DNA of 64,000 nucleotides, taken from positions 6,483,387 to 6,547,386 of the forward strand of contig NW_020313057.1 in assembly GCF_003265705.1 (NCBI RefSeq), in the 5' to 3' direction. A program made the position numbers and the translations under genes. Positions 1 through 12,769 of the stretch are shown in pieces. The stretch's first letter is position 1. The number at the start of each line of letters is the position of its first letter. The notes under the pieces are model-generated. The model made no database searches. It saw only the letters and a list, made by a program, of their open reading frames with translations, and was not told the origin of the DNA. This DNA comes from Callorhinus ursinus (Eukaryota; Chordata; Mammalia; Carnivora; Otariidae).

Positions 1-3000
1 ACATTCTTCACTATAGTAAAATTATTAAAACCCTAAAAAAAAAAGATATCATGGAAATTTTCTCCAATGGAACTGAAGTGGTTACAGTCCCACTTTTCTA
101 AGACAGAACCAAACCTGAAACAGTGACTTGGCAGGACATGTGGTAAATTTCAAAGGAGATTCCCAAAGAATGGCAGGGACTCCTAGAGATTATTCTTTAA
201 GGTGAAGGTTTTCCCCCAGGACAGGCTGGGGGTTTTTCTGTAAAGGAACGTCACAGACATGATGGAATTTGAACAGTTTCCTCAAACAAGAGTGAGTGAA
301 CCCGTCCCTTTCCAATCTCACTATAAGCACCGCCTGATTTTCTTAGTACCTGAAGCTATTTAAGAAAGGGAAATCAAACACGCTGGCAAAACAGTAGAAA
401 ATAAAGTTAAATAGAGCCTCCAATCCTAGAGTGTGTCTAATTCTGAGGAACTGCATATTTCTCATTAAAGAGTGTTCTAGGTTTACCCAACCATGTGGCT
501 ATCTTAGGATTCAAGTCATTTGATCATTATTATTTCATTAAAAGAAAATATGTTTCTCTTCCTTTTGAGAAATCTGGGTGAAGGCAGCATTGAAATTCTA
601 TGCAATTAGACCCAAACACAGCCAGTATCCCTCACTGACATTCCTTCCTGTGGAATATTGGGAAATGTTCCTGAATAATTCCTAATGGGAGCCATGGTTC
701 AGATAAAACTGACAGTGCATTAAAGATGGCTGGGGCAGCTCAAGAGCATGCTGAGGCTCTCTGATCTCGGTTGTTTGGCTTAAGGATTTGAGGAAGCAAA
801 TAGAAGCAGCTGCACTAAGGATTTTCTGCAATTAGGTTCATGCAGATTCTGGAAGTTGCTTATTAGGTCTGTCACTTTCAATCCATCTGGTATTTTCGTG
901 TTCAAGTAGTATTGCGAGTTGCTCAGTGGGGTCAGTGGTTTTCCTTTTACCTGCTAGACAGCATTGCACAACCGTAAAGGCTTATCTGCTGGAGGCAGGA
1001 TGCACAATTTGGCTGCCTATTGCAAAGCACATGAATTTTTGATTTGTCTGTGTGAGACAGCACAGACACCTCTTAGGAGTTCCAGTTTGGACCAGTTCAA
1101 GATTTAAATAACATTCCTAAATTGTTCTGGGCTTATTTATATTTTTTTTTTGCATGTGTACTTTCCCCTGGTGGCTTGTGTAACACAAAAACCAAAGGTA
1201 AGTGCTACGGAAAGCTAGCTCTTTCCATTTTATTTTATCACCTGTCTGGTATTGATTCAGAAAGTTACAGGCTAAATTAAGTGGTATCCCTGGAATGGGG
1301 CTTGACTCATCCAGACTTCTGCCACATTTGACAGCTTTTGGTATTAAAGACCGTATCTGATCCCTTAGAATCTGCTAATTTTCAAAACTATTCTCTCTTC
1401 TACCTTTCTCCCCGAAGTGCTTTTATAGCATCAATCTTCATTTGGATTGAGGAAATTTGAATTCAAAGACATTCAAAAAAAAATTCCACGTTGAAACTGC
1501 ACATCCTTCTCTTCCCACAACTTTCTTTCTTTCCCACCCTAGTACCTCAGTTTGCCAGAAATTTTCAGTGCAGGTTTGGGGATGCACTTATTTGGAAATT
1601 CTGTATCTCTCCTTCCTTGCTACTCACTTGGTAATGACATAGGATTATGCTACTTCATACCATATCCTCTGGATTATGCAGTTATGAAACCTTCCAACTC
1701 CCAGGCCTAATCCTTAATATTTTGTGTACTTTTTTTTTTCACATTCGCATCTGACTTCTTGAGACTTTGAGAACAATTTTTTTTTTTCCATTTAGGCACA
1801 GAAGGGAACTGGGCCAGAGTTTAAGGGTTTTCCTGGGTTTGTTTTATTTATATGTTATCTCACTTATACTCAGAGTTTAAATTTGTCAAAAGATGATAAC
1901 CAGAAATGCCCTGCATTTCTTACAACATATAGTGAAACAGTGTTAGAGCAGGGAGAGGGGTTGATTTAGGAAGATGAAGTGGCTGCTTATTCTCTTTTAT
2001 CTTGGCAGTTATGCAGTGGGTCCCTGCAAAACATACACCGTCTGGCTCGTGCATTTTGCCAGATGGTTTCCATGCTCTCCTTCCCACCAGAGGTGGGGAC
2101 ACATGGGGTGGGGAACTGGAGCGCAGGGAAAGTGACTCCTTTACTTATCACAGTGCTGCTTGGAAAGAAAACAAAACAAAACAAATAAGCTTGCAAAATC
2201 GGTGGTGATTTCAGTGAAACATTGGTGGATTTTTGCTTCTCAAAACTGCGGTTCCTTTGAAGTATTTCTGCATGTTCATATGACATATGCTTAGCGGAGG
2301 CCTCTTGTGTTTTTGACCTACAGGGCTACAGAATCAGGAAATAACTATAGCCAGGTTACTGGTAAAAGAAAAAGAAAGAAAATGGCTCATTTTAATGAAG
2401 TCATTGAAAGTTGAGGCTGGAGCAGCTGAAGTGGGGAACTGAAATTCCTATTTCAGTTGGTCAGTCCTATAAACTAAATCCCAAACATCCCCAAATCTTC
2501 ATTATCCAATCTACAAAGCATATCCCTGATCTGGATCGCAACCACGGAACATGATTTTAACCAGAACGGATGTGGAGTGGTGTGGTGAATGACAGGTGCA
2601 CTATGTATGCACTCTTCCAGAGTTCAGGATGAGAACTTGTGCTTCCCAAGGATAAACTCCATCAAGTTCTGCAGCCTCCTCTCTACCTTAATGGAAACTA
2701 GGGTGGGCTACGGAATGGGGACAAATATGATGGCTATCTCTGGCATTCAAGCTCCATCAAGTGATTTCTGGCAGCCACTATGGTATTATTTGAAAAGCAT
2801 CAAATATATGAATAGCATTTGGTATTATTTGATTGGGCTTTTAGGGACTGACACTTATTGTAAAATTTATTGGTGGTAGACATTCAGTATGAGTTTAAAT
2901 TATTTATCATCAGATACATACACACGTCAGATACATACACATCAGATACATGCACACATACATGCATGCACTTGAATGCCTCACTCAAAATGAGCATCCT

Positions 3001-3011
3001 GAGGATCTGAT
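1..3011. other. Unassigned non-coding sequence
   Basis: AT-rich, high-complexity sequence with short T runs. I recognise no repeat family, exon or RNA gene. The open frames are short, overlap on both strands and show no protein family. Very old fossils could have been missed. Confidence 0.5.
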
Positions 3012-3027
3012 AAGAGTTGAGTGAACA

Positions 3028-3460
3028 TGCTGAGTGGTAGGGGGTGGGAGGGATGGGGTGGCTGGGTGATAGACATTGGGGAGGGTATGTGCTATGGTGA
3101 GCACTGTGAATTGTGCAAGACTGTTGAATCACAGATCTGTACTTCTGCAACAAATAATGCAAGATATGTTAAGAAAAAAGAAAAAGAAGAAGATAGCAGG
3201 AGGGGAAGAATGAGGGGGAGTAAGTCAGAGGGGGGAAATGAACCATGAGAGACGATGGACTCTGAAAAAGAAACTGAGGGTTCTAGAGGGGAGGAGGGCG
3301 GGGGGATGGGTTAGCCTGGTGATGGGTATTCAAGGGGGCACGTTCTGCATGGAGCACTGGGTGTTATGCACAAACAATGAATCATGGAACACTTCATCAA
3401 AAACTAATGATGTAATATATGATGATTAACATAACAATAAAAAAATAAAAATTAAAAAAA
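3028..3460 (+). mobile_element. 5'-truncated young carnivore L1 (3' UTR only)
   Basis: This is the 3' UTR of a carnivore LINE-1, starting in the G-rich stretch and ending in an A-rich tail at about 3435-3460. It is flanked by a perfect 16-bp TSD, aagagttgagtgaaca, at 3012-3027 and 3461-3476. The sequence closely parallels the 3' UTR of the larger L1 at 55879-58467, so both belong to the same subfamily. The site preceding the TSD reads TCTT/AT on the bottom strand, close to the L1 endonuclease preference. It carries no coding sequence and is dead on arrival. Confidence 0.93.
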
Positions 3461-5140
3461 AAGAGTTGAGTGAACAATCAAAAAATAAAAATAAAAAAGC
3501 ATGAGACCCAATGGTAGAGAACTGATGATTTCCTACTGAAATGGACAACCTGAGGCAGTTTTTTCCCTTGATTTTACTGTTGCAAGAGGTGTAACAACTG
3601 ACTCATAAGTAAAATATTTTTTAAAAATTAGTAAATACTAATTTCTGCTTCTGGAAAGACAGAGTAGATGTACTCTTTCTTTTCAACAGGAGGTTGTTGG
3701 AATCCCTGAACATCATATATAAAACAAACATAAGAAGACTGTGATAGAACAATTAGAAAATCAGCAAGGATATAGAAGAACTCAACAACACCATCAACCA
3801 ACAAATATTTTATAGAACACTCCACTCAACAACTGAATACACATTTTCTTTCAAATGCCTTGGAACATATATCAAGATAGTCTATATCTCATGGCTAAAA
3901 TGGATTTCGATAAATTTAAGAGAATTAAAATTACACAGAGTGTGTTTTCTAGTCACAATGCAATCAAACTAAAATCAATATCAGAAAGATAACAATAAAT
4001 ATCCAAACATGTTGAAACTAAACAGCCCAACTCTAAATAATCCATAGGTCATAAGGAAGACTCAAAGGAAATAAAAAAAATATTGAACTGAATGAAAATT
4101 AAATATACCATATAGCAAAATTCATGGGACATAGATAAAGCAGTGTAGAGAGGGCAATTTATAGCACTAAATGAATACATTACAAACCAGGAAAAGTCTC
4201 AAATCAATAATCTAACTTCTCACCTCAAGAACATAGGAATAGCGGAGCAAAATAAATGTAAAGCAAGCAAAAGGGGGAAAAAAAGATAAAGCATGGAAAG
4301 CTTTGAAATTAGAATCAGAAAAAATAATAGAGCTTTATAAAAAGATCAGTAAAAGTGGCAGTAGTCTAGCAAGACTAATAAAGAAAAAAGAGTATGCAAA
4401 TTACCAATATTAGAAATGAAATAGGGGACATCACTATAGACTGTGCAGACATCAAAACGGTAATAAGGAAATACTACCAACAATTTTACACACTTGTATT
4501 TGACAACTTAGATGAAATGGACCACTTCCTCAAAAAACCATAAACTAGCACAATTCACCCACATGAAGTAGTTTGAATAGCCCTACACTTATGAAGGAAA
4601 TGAATGCATAATTTTAAAACTCACAAAAGAGAAATCTCCAGTCCCCACTGGAGAAATTTGGAACCCTGATATCAAAGCCAAATATGAATTTAAGAAAAAG
4701 GATTAATATCAGTTCTACAAAGTCTCTTCCAAACAGGAGAAAACACTTCCCAATTCTTTTCCTAAAGCTAGTATTATCATTATATCAAAATCAGACAAAA
4801 GATAATTCATAAAAGCTGCAAACCAATATCTCTCATGAATACAGACATAAAAATACTTAATATTAGCAAATGGAATTCAGCAATATGTAAAAAGAATTAT
4901 ACATCAAGACCAAGTAGGGTTCATTCCAGGAATACAAACCTGATTCAATATTTGAAAATCAATTAATGGAATCTACCATACTAGCAGACAGAAGAAGAAT
5001 AATAAAATGGTAATATCAAGTGAGGTAGAAAAGCCATCTGTCAATCATTTTTGATAAAAATTCTTACAAAAACAGGAATAGAGGCAACTTCCTTACTTGA
5101 TAAAGAGCACTACAAAAAAATGTGCAACATACATTATACT

Positions 5141-5306
5141 CTTTTTCTTTCTTTTTTTAAATTTAAATTAAAGTTAGTTAACATACAGTGTATTATTAGT
5201 TTCAGGGTAGAGTTTAGTGATTCATCGGTTGCACATAACACCCAGTGCTCATTACATCAGGTGCCCTCCTTGATGCACTTTACCCAATTATCCCACCCTC
5301 CCACCC
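5141..5306 (-). mobile_element. Carnivore L1 3'-end fragment, antisense
   Basis: Reverse-strand L1 3' end with the 'cacccagtgct' block (the reverse of gcactgggtg) and a T-rich left edge at 5141-5170 that represents the poly(A) tail. A 10-bp direct repeat, acattatact, lies at 5131-5140 and 5307-5316 and is the likely TSD. Its 3' end variant differs from both the 55879-type and the 31462-type copies, so it is a third subfamily in this window. It sits inside the old L1 ORF2. Confidence 0.8.
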
Positions 5307-5885
5307 ACATTATACTTAATCATTAAAGACTAAATGCTTCCCTGCAAAGGTCAGTAGCAAGGCAAAGATGTCTTCTCTTCATTCTTCTTCAATATAGTGC
5401 TGGAAATTTTAGTCAGTTCATGAAGGCAAGAAAGGGAAATATAAAACATACAGATAATGGAAGAAATAAAAGTGTCCTATTTGCAGATGACATGATTTTC
5501 TACATAGAAAACTCTAAGGAATCTACAAAAACACCTAGAGCCATTGAGTTCAGCAAGGTTGCAAGATACAAGATAAAAATATAAAAATCAATAATATTTG
5601 TATATATTAACAATGAACACAGGGGAACCAAAATTAAAAATATATTTGTAATTGCTAAAAAACATACAAAAAATCCCCCAAACTTTCAAATACTAGATGC
5701 ATATCTTAACAAAACACTTATAGGACCTTATGCTGAAAGCTGCACAATGCTGATTAAAGAATTTCAAGGAAGATCTAAATAAATAGAGAGAAATAGTATG
5801 TTCAAGGACTGGATGATGAAACATAGTAGAAATGTCAATTCTCCCCAAGTTGGGATATAGGTTGAATACAATTGCTATCAAAACC

Positions 5886-5887
<2 letters not shown>

Positions 5888-5932
<45 letters not shown>
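5888..5932 (+). repeat. (TG)n microsatellite, 45 bp
   Basis: An uninterrupted TG run within the old L1, ending directly at the TSD of the adjacent SINE. It is long enough to be length-polymorphic. Confidence 0.97.
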
Positions 5933-5935
<3 letters not shown>

Positions 5936-5946
5936 AAGGCAATATA

Positions 5947-6134
5947 GGGGCACCTGAGTGGCTCAGTCATTAAGTGTCTGCCTTCGGCTCAGGTCATGAT
6001 CCCAGGGTTCTGGGACTGAGTCCCAATTTGGGCTCCCTGCTCCACAGGGAGCTGCTTTCCCTTTGCCTGCCGCTCCCCCTGCTTGTGTTCTCTCTCTTTC
6101 TGACAAATGACTAAATAAAATCTTAAAAAAATAA
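5947..6134 (+). mobile_element. Can-SINE (tRNA-Lys-type carnivore SINE)
   Basis: A full-length carnivore SINE: tRNA-derived head ('cacctgagtggctcag'), pyrimidine-rich middle and an A-rich 'aataaaatctt' tail. A perfect 14-bp TSD, ataaaggcaatata, lies at 5933-5946 and 6135-6148. The A box differs from TRGYNNARNNG at its last base, which may weaken Pol III transcription. It is mobilised in trans by L1 proteins. It is inserted in the old L1. Confidence 0.95.
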
Positions 6135-7735
6135 ATAAAGGCAATATAATTCTAAAACTTATGTGGAGAAGAAAAGGAACATACCTGAAACAATTCTGAA
6201 AAAGAAGAATTCAGTGGGAGGAATCAATCTGACTAATTACAAGACTTATTTAACACAGAGTAAGTGATACTGGTAGAGGAGCAGACACATGGATCAGTGA
6301 AAAAGAATAGAGAACCCAGAAAGCGAACCACACAAATATGCCCAACTGATTTTGATAAAGATGCAACAGCATTCAATGGAAGAAAGATATCTTTTTCAAC
6401 AAATTGTGGTAGAACAATTAGACATCCATAGACAAAAAAATAAACTTTGACCTAAGTCTTGCACCTTGTACAAAAATTAACTCAGACTAGATCACAGCCT
6501 TAAATGTAATACTACATAAAACTATAAAACTTTCAGAAAAAAATACAAGAGAAAATCTTCAGGATGTAAGGCGGGGCAAGGAATTTTTTTAAACATTTTA
6601 TTATTTTTGTATCTTTTAGACAAAGAATTCTTAAGGCTTGACACCAACAGCATGATCCATGAAAGGAAAAAACCGATGCATTATAATTTATCAAAAGTTA
6701 AAATTTTGTTTTATAAAAGACATGTTAGGAAGATGAAGTGATAAGCTTCAGAGTGGGAGAAAAAGCTTTGCAAACCACATATCCAACAAAGATCTACTAT
6801 CTAGAATGTATAAAGGACTTTCAAAACTCAACAGTGTAAAAAAAAAAAAGTGGGCAAAAACACGAGGAGACATTTCATGGAAGAGGTTATGCAGATGCCA
6901 GTTAAACACATGAAAATATATTTCACATCATTAGCCAGTAGGAAAATGCAAATTAAAATCACAAGGGGATATCACTACACACCTATCAGAATAATTAAAA
7001 TTAAAAAAAAGTGACAAAACCAAATGTTGGCATGGATGCAAAGAAACTGGATCACTCATATATTGCTAATGGGAATGCAAAATGGTACAATCTGGAAAAG
7101 TTAGGCTGTTTCTTAAAAAAAACAAACCAACCCCTCAGAGCCCCCCAATAAGTATCATACAACCCTGTAATTATACTTCCAGATATTTATCATAGAGAAA
7201 TGAAAACTGAATTCACATAAAACCTATACAGAAATGTTTATGGAAGCCTCATTCATAAGAGCTCCAAACTGGAAACAATCCAGATGTTTTTCAGGGGGTA
7301 AATAGTTATTAAACTGTGCTACAGGATGGTACATAGCATGGAGTACTAGTCAGCAATAAAAAGGGAGAAACTATTGATAAATGCAAAACCTGGAAGAATC
7401 TCCAGATAATTCTGCTTAGTAAAATAAGCCAATCCTCAAAGGTTACATACTGTGTGATTCCATTTATGCAATATTACTTGAAATGACAAAATTATAAAAA
7501 TGGAGAACAGGTTAATGGTTGCCTGGGGTTAAGGAAGGGACAGAGGGAAGTGGGTATGGATATAAAAGGGCACCAAGAGAGATCCTGGTTGTGATACCAT
7601 ACTATAGTTTTACAAGATGTTACCCTTGGAGGAAACTGAATAAAGGATACTTGGGATCTCTCTGTGTTATTTTTCACAACTGTATGTGAATCTACAACAG
7701 TCTCAATTAAGAGATCAATTAACTCATTAAAAAAC

Positions 7736-9090
7736 TAAGTGAATAGGTTAATAATGCTTTGGACAACAGAGTAAAATAGATTCTACCCCCAAATGCCACA
7801 TCGTTATTATGTAGTACCCAAATGAGATCTGAGACAGTCAAGACGCTACAATGTACAAGGTCTAGTTCCCATGACCCAATGTAACTGAGATGCTGTGTCC
7901 TGTTCTAGTTTACACGATGAGGTCCTATTTCACCCTCATGTTTCATGGGGCCTACACTGAGCTGACTTTGCCTGACCTGCATACATGCCTCTCTCTTGCC
8001 CTACGTCATGGTTCCTGGTACTGCCATTAATGGTTCAGGAATGTCCAGTTCTGCAGAACATCATCCAGCCTGTTAAAGGACCCACATTATGATTCTTTCC
8101 CTCCCTTCCCACCATAGCCCAACTTAAACTGCCACTCCAAACCCCTAAGCAAATTCATCACAGCACCAAACAATCGGGTGTGAACTACCAGTTTAACCCT
8201 CCTTCTGGATGTCTTACATTTTAAAAGAAACAATGATTTAAATGACCCGCCTATAGGTGGAATGCTTGGGGGAGATCCGATAGTCCATAGGTGGGGGGTG
8301 GTTGTAAAGGAGCAGGGAGCCTCCGTTTGACTTCTCCCCTCTGGATTTTTGTGAAGGAGAACAGGGCAGGGCTAGGAAAATACCAAAGCGTATGCTTGGA
8401 CTGCCCTTTCTTCTTCTCCAACTCTCTCCCATCTCTCTGTGGTCCTTCTCTAATTTGTGAGTAAATATTTTAATGAGACCATTAATTGTGTTACACTATT
8501 TTGTTTGTAAATGTCCTTTTCAATGAAATGAGTTAATCAAATTTTGGCTGCAAATCCTTACCTCCTAATTTTCCATGGACTTAATGCTCTCACTTGTTAC
8601 ACGGTGTTTTCCATCAGTGTTACTCTGTGTTAGCTGTTAGCTTCGTGACGAGAAAGAGGGCAGAGGAAGGTGAAGGCTGACTATACTCTGCAAAATAACC
8701 CTTGCCAAAAAGGCATTGTCTCGTGAACTCAGAAGGCATTCTGTGCTAGATTTATCTAGCTCCTTTTACCCAGTTGCAGTCTTCTTTATGCCATGTTTCT
8801 TCCCTAGCTTTTACTCTTTCCTCAACCACTGGCAGTCCAAGCTCTGCCCCTAGTAGCTGAGCTCAAATAGTTCTCTTGATCAAACCCACTGTTAGCCCAT
8901 CTGCGGTTTTGGCCTGACCACCCCCCTCCTTCCTTTTGACACTCTCTTTCTCTGATTTCATGAATGCTGCCTCCCCCATTCCCCTTAAGATGGGCCTATA
9001 AACTGTTGAGTCATAATCTGCCTTTGGATGGGTCACTGGCATGTCAAACCTAATGTGTCCATCACTGAGCGGCTGATAGTAACACAAATC
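7736..9090. other. Unassigned non-coding sequence
   Basis: High-complexity sequence with no recognised repeat or gene. Short open frames at 8238-8432 and 8863-9087 have no family signature. Traces of very old L2 could extend into its right end. Confidence 0.45.
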
Positions 9091-9915
9091 TGCTTTCCCA
9101 TTTCAGTGGATGGCAACCCCAATCTTTCACTTGTTCAGGCCAAATATTTTGAGTATTCCTTGACCCCCTCTTCTCCCTCCTTACATCTGGTCCATAAACA
9201 AACCCTCCTTGCTTTTCTTCAAAATATATCCAGAATTTGAGCGCTTCTTACCACCTCTACCATCACCACCCCCATGGGTGCCACCTTTACCATTTGCCTG
9301 GATCACTTCAAGTAGCCGCCTGTCTCTGCTTCTGCCCTTGCTCTTCATCTCTTAATTCTCAACAGAAAAGCCAGCATGATTATGATAAATTGTAGCGGAT
9401 CAAGTCTCTGCTAGAAACCCTTCCTGTCTCGCTTGGAGTAAAAGCCAGTCCTTAAAACAGTTTGCGCCACTGGCTCGCTCTCACCTTATTACATCATCCT
9501 CACCCCCATCTACCCCCACTGGCCTCCTTGGTCCTCTTGGTCATGCCAAGCAGACTCCTGCTTCAGAGCCTCATGCTTGCCATCGGTTTCCTGTTTGAAT
9601 GCTCTTTCAAGGGAGCAGCATGGCTGATTTCCTCCTGTCAGACCTCAGCGGGTTACCTGAGGTCCTCCCCTACCACCTGTGGAGAAGCTGAAAGCCCTCA
9701 TCCCAGACACTTCACCTCTCCCATTCCTATTGTATTTGTTATCAGCAGTTATGTCACATAGTATATATTTGACTTAATCTTACTCAGTGCCTTTTCTCTT
9801 CTACTAGGCTGTGAGTTCAGGGGGCAGCTATGTTTGTTTTATCATCGCTCTGTTTTCAGCGCCAAGACTGGTGCCTGGCACACAGACTCACAATAAATAT
9901 TTCTATGTGAACTAA
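9091..9915 (+). mobile_element. L2 LINE fossil, 3' portion
   Basis: The order of words matches the L2 3' end. An 'aaaatatatcc(a/c)gaat' segment and 'ccacctctaccatcacca' lie near 9220-9270. A segment giving 'tggcctccttg' lies near 9520. The diagnostic terminal block 'gtgcctggcaca..caataaatatt' lies near 9870-9900. The 99-residue open frame at 9462-9761 lies inside it and is an L2 relic, not a gene. The left limit is approximate. Confidence 0.75.
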
Positions 9916-10429
9916 ATGATTATTTTCTTTGTCTTTGTGTCTCTCCATCTCTCTCTCACTGTCCCTTTGTCGTGTCCCCTCCATGCCTGGCTATTCTTTC
10001 CTTCCTCTGCTTCATACATCTAGGTATGTCCGAAGAATTTCTCCCGGGTGTTCTCATCTTTTCTTTATTATGTTCCTTTTCCTTTTTTCCTTCCACCTGC
10101 CTCCCTTGGTCACTGATCCCTGACTCCAAGGTACACTCATCTTTCCTTCCTTCTTACACTTCTCATAGGCCTCCCGACTATTATTAGGGGTGCTACACAT
10201 CTAGATCCTGCAGGGCAAGAGAAGCAAGTGAACAGGTGGCATTCACAGGGATAATTTCAGTATTGTTTATCATAAAGGCCTTAAGCTTCCATCTTGGGTT
10301 ATAGAAACAAGTTTATATGTTCTCTTTCCTTTTGTCTGATAACCCTCTTAGCGGCAAGAATCATACACTGTTCATGTTTGTATTCATCTATCCTTCCCTG
10401 CCTCTATCTATCCTTCCATGCTTTCGCCA
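9916..10429. other. Unassigned non-coding sequence, pyrimidine-rich
   Basis: CT-rich stretch with several overlapping short open frames that reflect base composition. No repeat family or exon is recognised with confidence. Confidence 0.45.
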
Positions 10430-10720
10430 ACAGATACGTGTTGGGCACTCACTACGTGCCAGATCTTTTTCTAAGACTCTGGGAACGCAACGTTTAGGTA
10501 GGTAAAAACTGAGATAGCATTAGAGCAATCGGAAGAGCTCAAATGTTTCAAGTTATGAAGATCAGGAACACAGTGAAGAAGACTGAAGAAGACCAGGTAG
10601 GAGACTACTATTGTACTATAGGCAAGAAATGAAGGTAGTTTCTAAAGGAGGGAAAGTATGGGTGGAAATAAGGAGCCAGATGTGAGAGATATCCAATGAA
10701 TGACTTACCTAGGTAGTCAT
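10430..10720 (-). mobile_element. L2 LINE fossil, antisense
   Basis: Begins with the reversed L2 3'-end signature ('cactcactacgtgccag', then 'ctgggaac'). It continues through weakly matching antisense L2 words ('ccaggtaggagactact', 'gagccagatgtgagag'). It is highly diverged and its limits are approximate. Confidence 0.55.
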
Positions 10721-10789
10721 TCAATAGTATTTACTACATGAAAGAAGAAACTTGATTTGTCATAGAAGGAAAAGAGTGGCTTCTAAGAA

Positions 10790-11037
10790 CTTAGGACTTG
10801 AAGTTGCACAGATCTGAATTGAAATCCCCCCAAGCTCATCGGTTTGTTAGCTGTAAGGCTGTGGGCAATTATTTAATCTCTCCAAGTCTCAGTTTCCTTA
10901 GCTGGAGATAGGGGCAAAATCCACCTCATAGGGTTTTTTCAATGATTAAAAGAGGAAATACATATAAAGTGAACAGTACAGGGTCTAGCACAAACTAAGT
11001 GCTGTTTACATTATAATAAACACTTAATGTTACTATT
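10790..11037 (+). mobile_element. MIR SINE fossil
   Basis: Clear MIR architecture: 'ttagctgtaaggctgtgggcaa', then 'ctcagtttcctta', 'cacctcatagggtt', and the tail 'agcacaaactaagtgctg'. These are in consensus order on the plus strand, with length close to a full MIR. Confidence 0.85.
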
Positions 11038-11985
11038 TAAAGAGTGACAAACGGATACTCCCAACAGGTTGAATTATCTCTCACCCAAATAGAAATAAAT
11101 GAAAATGTTTATTTCAATTATATTCTTTTCTTTCCCGGTACATGAGGATATAAGGAGAAAATGCCTATAGTCCTCAGAAAGTGGATCAAGTGTAACAACT
11201 AGGGAGACTGTTCTGCAGGGACAGAAGGGTTCACGGTAGAACACAGGAAACAGAAGTGTCCAAGTCTGTCTGTCTGCCTCTTTCTCATTGTCCATGTTGC
11301 TTTAAAACATTAAGCAAAAAAGGTCATTTAGAGTCATGTTAATTGTGGTATTGCCAGAGAGCAGTGGATAACTCTTTCCTCTGCCAGAAACCTTTATTTC
11401 TTTTTTAAAGGAAGGGGAAAAAGCAGGAGGTGCTCAGTGGAGCCATTCTGGTCGTCTATGGACCCTGCTGCCTGCTCAAATATGGGGAACGTGCATTAAA
11501 AGGTGGATGCTTTCAAGGCACCTTTGAGGTTCTCAATAGATGTCATCTACTTTAGTAACCTTAGGTTCGATACCAGTGCTCGGTTATTTTGAGATACAGA
11601 GTGGAGAACATAATTTTCCTTTTAAGAGACAACAGATTAAGGCCACGCATCTATTTACTAGCATGACCCATAGCTATCTAATGTTCCATACATAATAGGA
11701 ACTTTTTTTTTCTTGTTTACAAAGAGATACATCTTTTAATGGGGCAAGGTAGATTTTGAATGCAACCCTTGATTGCGTGTGGACTAATATTAACTTAAAA
11801 TAATTCAAGCAGAGGGTATCCTAATCCACCCTAGTTTGATTTTCTCTATTGTTTGGCTAAATCCATATATTTTTCTGTATGGATAGGTACATTTAGTGTT
11901 TGTCTGGGATATCAAAAGCCCAGAGTTTAATCTTGTTATGCTTTTCATAGATGTGTTTGATAGTGATTGCAACATTTAGATGATA
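11038..11985. other. Unassigned non-coding sequence
   Basis: No recognisable repeat or gene. One 73-codon minus-strand frame at 11074-11295 has no family signature. Confidence 0.45.
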
Positions 11986-11989
11986 AACT

Positions 11990-12112
11990 GTGAGAACATG
12001 GACCGGGCCCTTTACATGTTTTATATTCCCCCTCCCTCCTCTCCCCAAGGTCAAGTACAGGACAGAACATGTAATAGATGCTCAACAAACCCTCACTGAT
12101 GGCTTTAGTGTT
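11990..12112 (+). mobile_element. L2 3'-end fossil
   Basis: Short, diverged match to the L2 terminus: a 'ccaaggtcaagtacaggacagaaca' core followed by 'gtaatagatgctcaacaaa', which resembles 'agtaggtgctcaataaat'. Family assignment is tentative (MIR and L2 share this tail type). Confidence 0.45.
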
Positions 12113-12769
12113 TACGTGAACAACTCTACTGTAGAATATAATGGTGAGGAACTTTGATAGGTGTATAAAATAGTGGGCTCAGGAAGAAATTGTCAAATCT
12201 CCCACTCATATATCTATTGCTTTCTTTTTATGATAATTGGAATAATCCATCAGCTTTTCTATGTATCGATACTACTATGTGTAAGATGAGATATTGCAAA
12301 GTATTGTCTCTAATATTAAGAGAACTTGGGATATACAGTGGTATTTCACAATGCCCATTTCTTTGGGAATGGTCAAAGACCCTGGGTTACTCCTACTACT
12401 TTACTGATCAGTAACAAATCTACTAAAAGAAAATGTCCATATGGTATCAGGAAAGGAAGTGCTTACACCAGGTCAATTCAACTTTAAAGGAAAACATTCT
12501 CAATTCTAATATTTCAAAATCCTTCTCCATTTCACTTGTGGCAACTACCTTTTTATCATTTCCCTTTAAAGGAAAAATAGTAAACTGAACATATAGTGAT
12601 TCTTACAGAATGTTCTACATGATACAAGGCTGACATTCATGTATTAATGTGATGTGTATGAAACAACCCTTGCTCTGTGCCAGACAAAAATTGCTCTGCG
12701 TTTGACCACAAAGACTCACTGGGTCTCCATGAAACAGCAATATATATTCTGCTCTGGACTGTCAAGGAA
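12113..12769. other. Unassigned non-coding sequence
   Basis: AT-rich, with no recognised repeat, exon or RNA. The 74-codon frame at 12190-12414 shows no protein family. Confidence 0.45.

Larger units (their letters stand above)
3650..7735 (+). mobile_element. Old L1 fragment: decayed ORF2 and 3' UTR
   Basis: LINE-1 ORF2 is recognisable along most of this stretch despite many stops and frameshifts. Landmarks are the endonuclease-end segment near 3750-3990, the reverse transcriptase FADD region near 5480-5500 ('gcagatgacatgatt'), the C-terminal domain near 6880-7400 and an L1M-type 3' UTR to about 7735. The 5' limit is uncertain. It is interrupted by an antisense carnivore L1 scrap (5141-5306), a TG microsatellite (5888-5932) and a SINE (5947-6134), so it predates them. 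No frame is usable. Confidence 0.82.

Noticed and set aside
5693..5953. Frame containing a Thr-His repeat
   Set aside because: Translation of the TG microsatellite within a dead L1.
5947..6134. SINE head considered as a genuine tRNA gene
   Set aside because: It has the tRNA-like region but continues into a CT-rich body and A-rich tail with TSDs, so it is a retroposed SINE.
9462..9761. 99-codon plus-strand frame
   Set aside because: Lies within an L2 fossil and follows its consensus wording.
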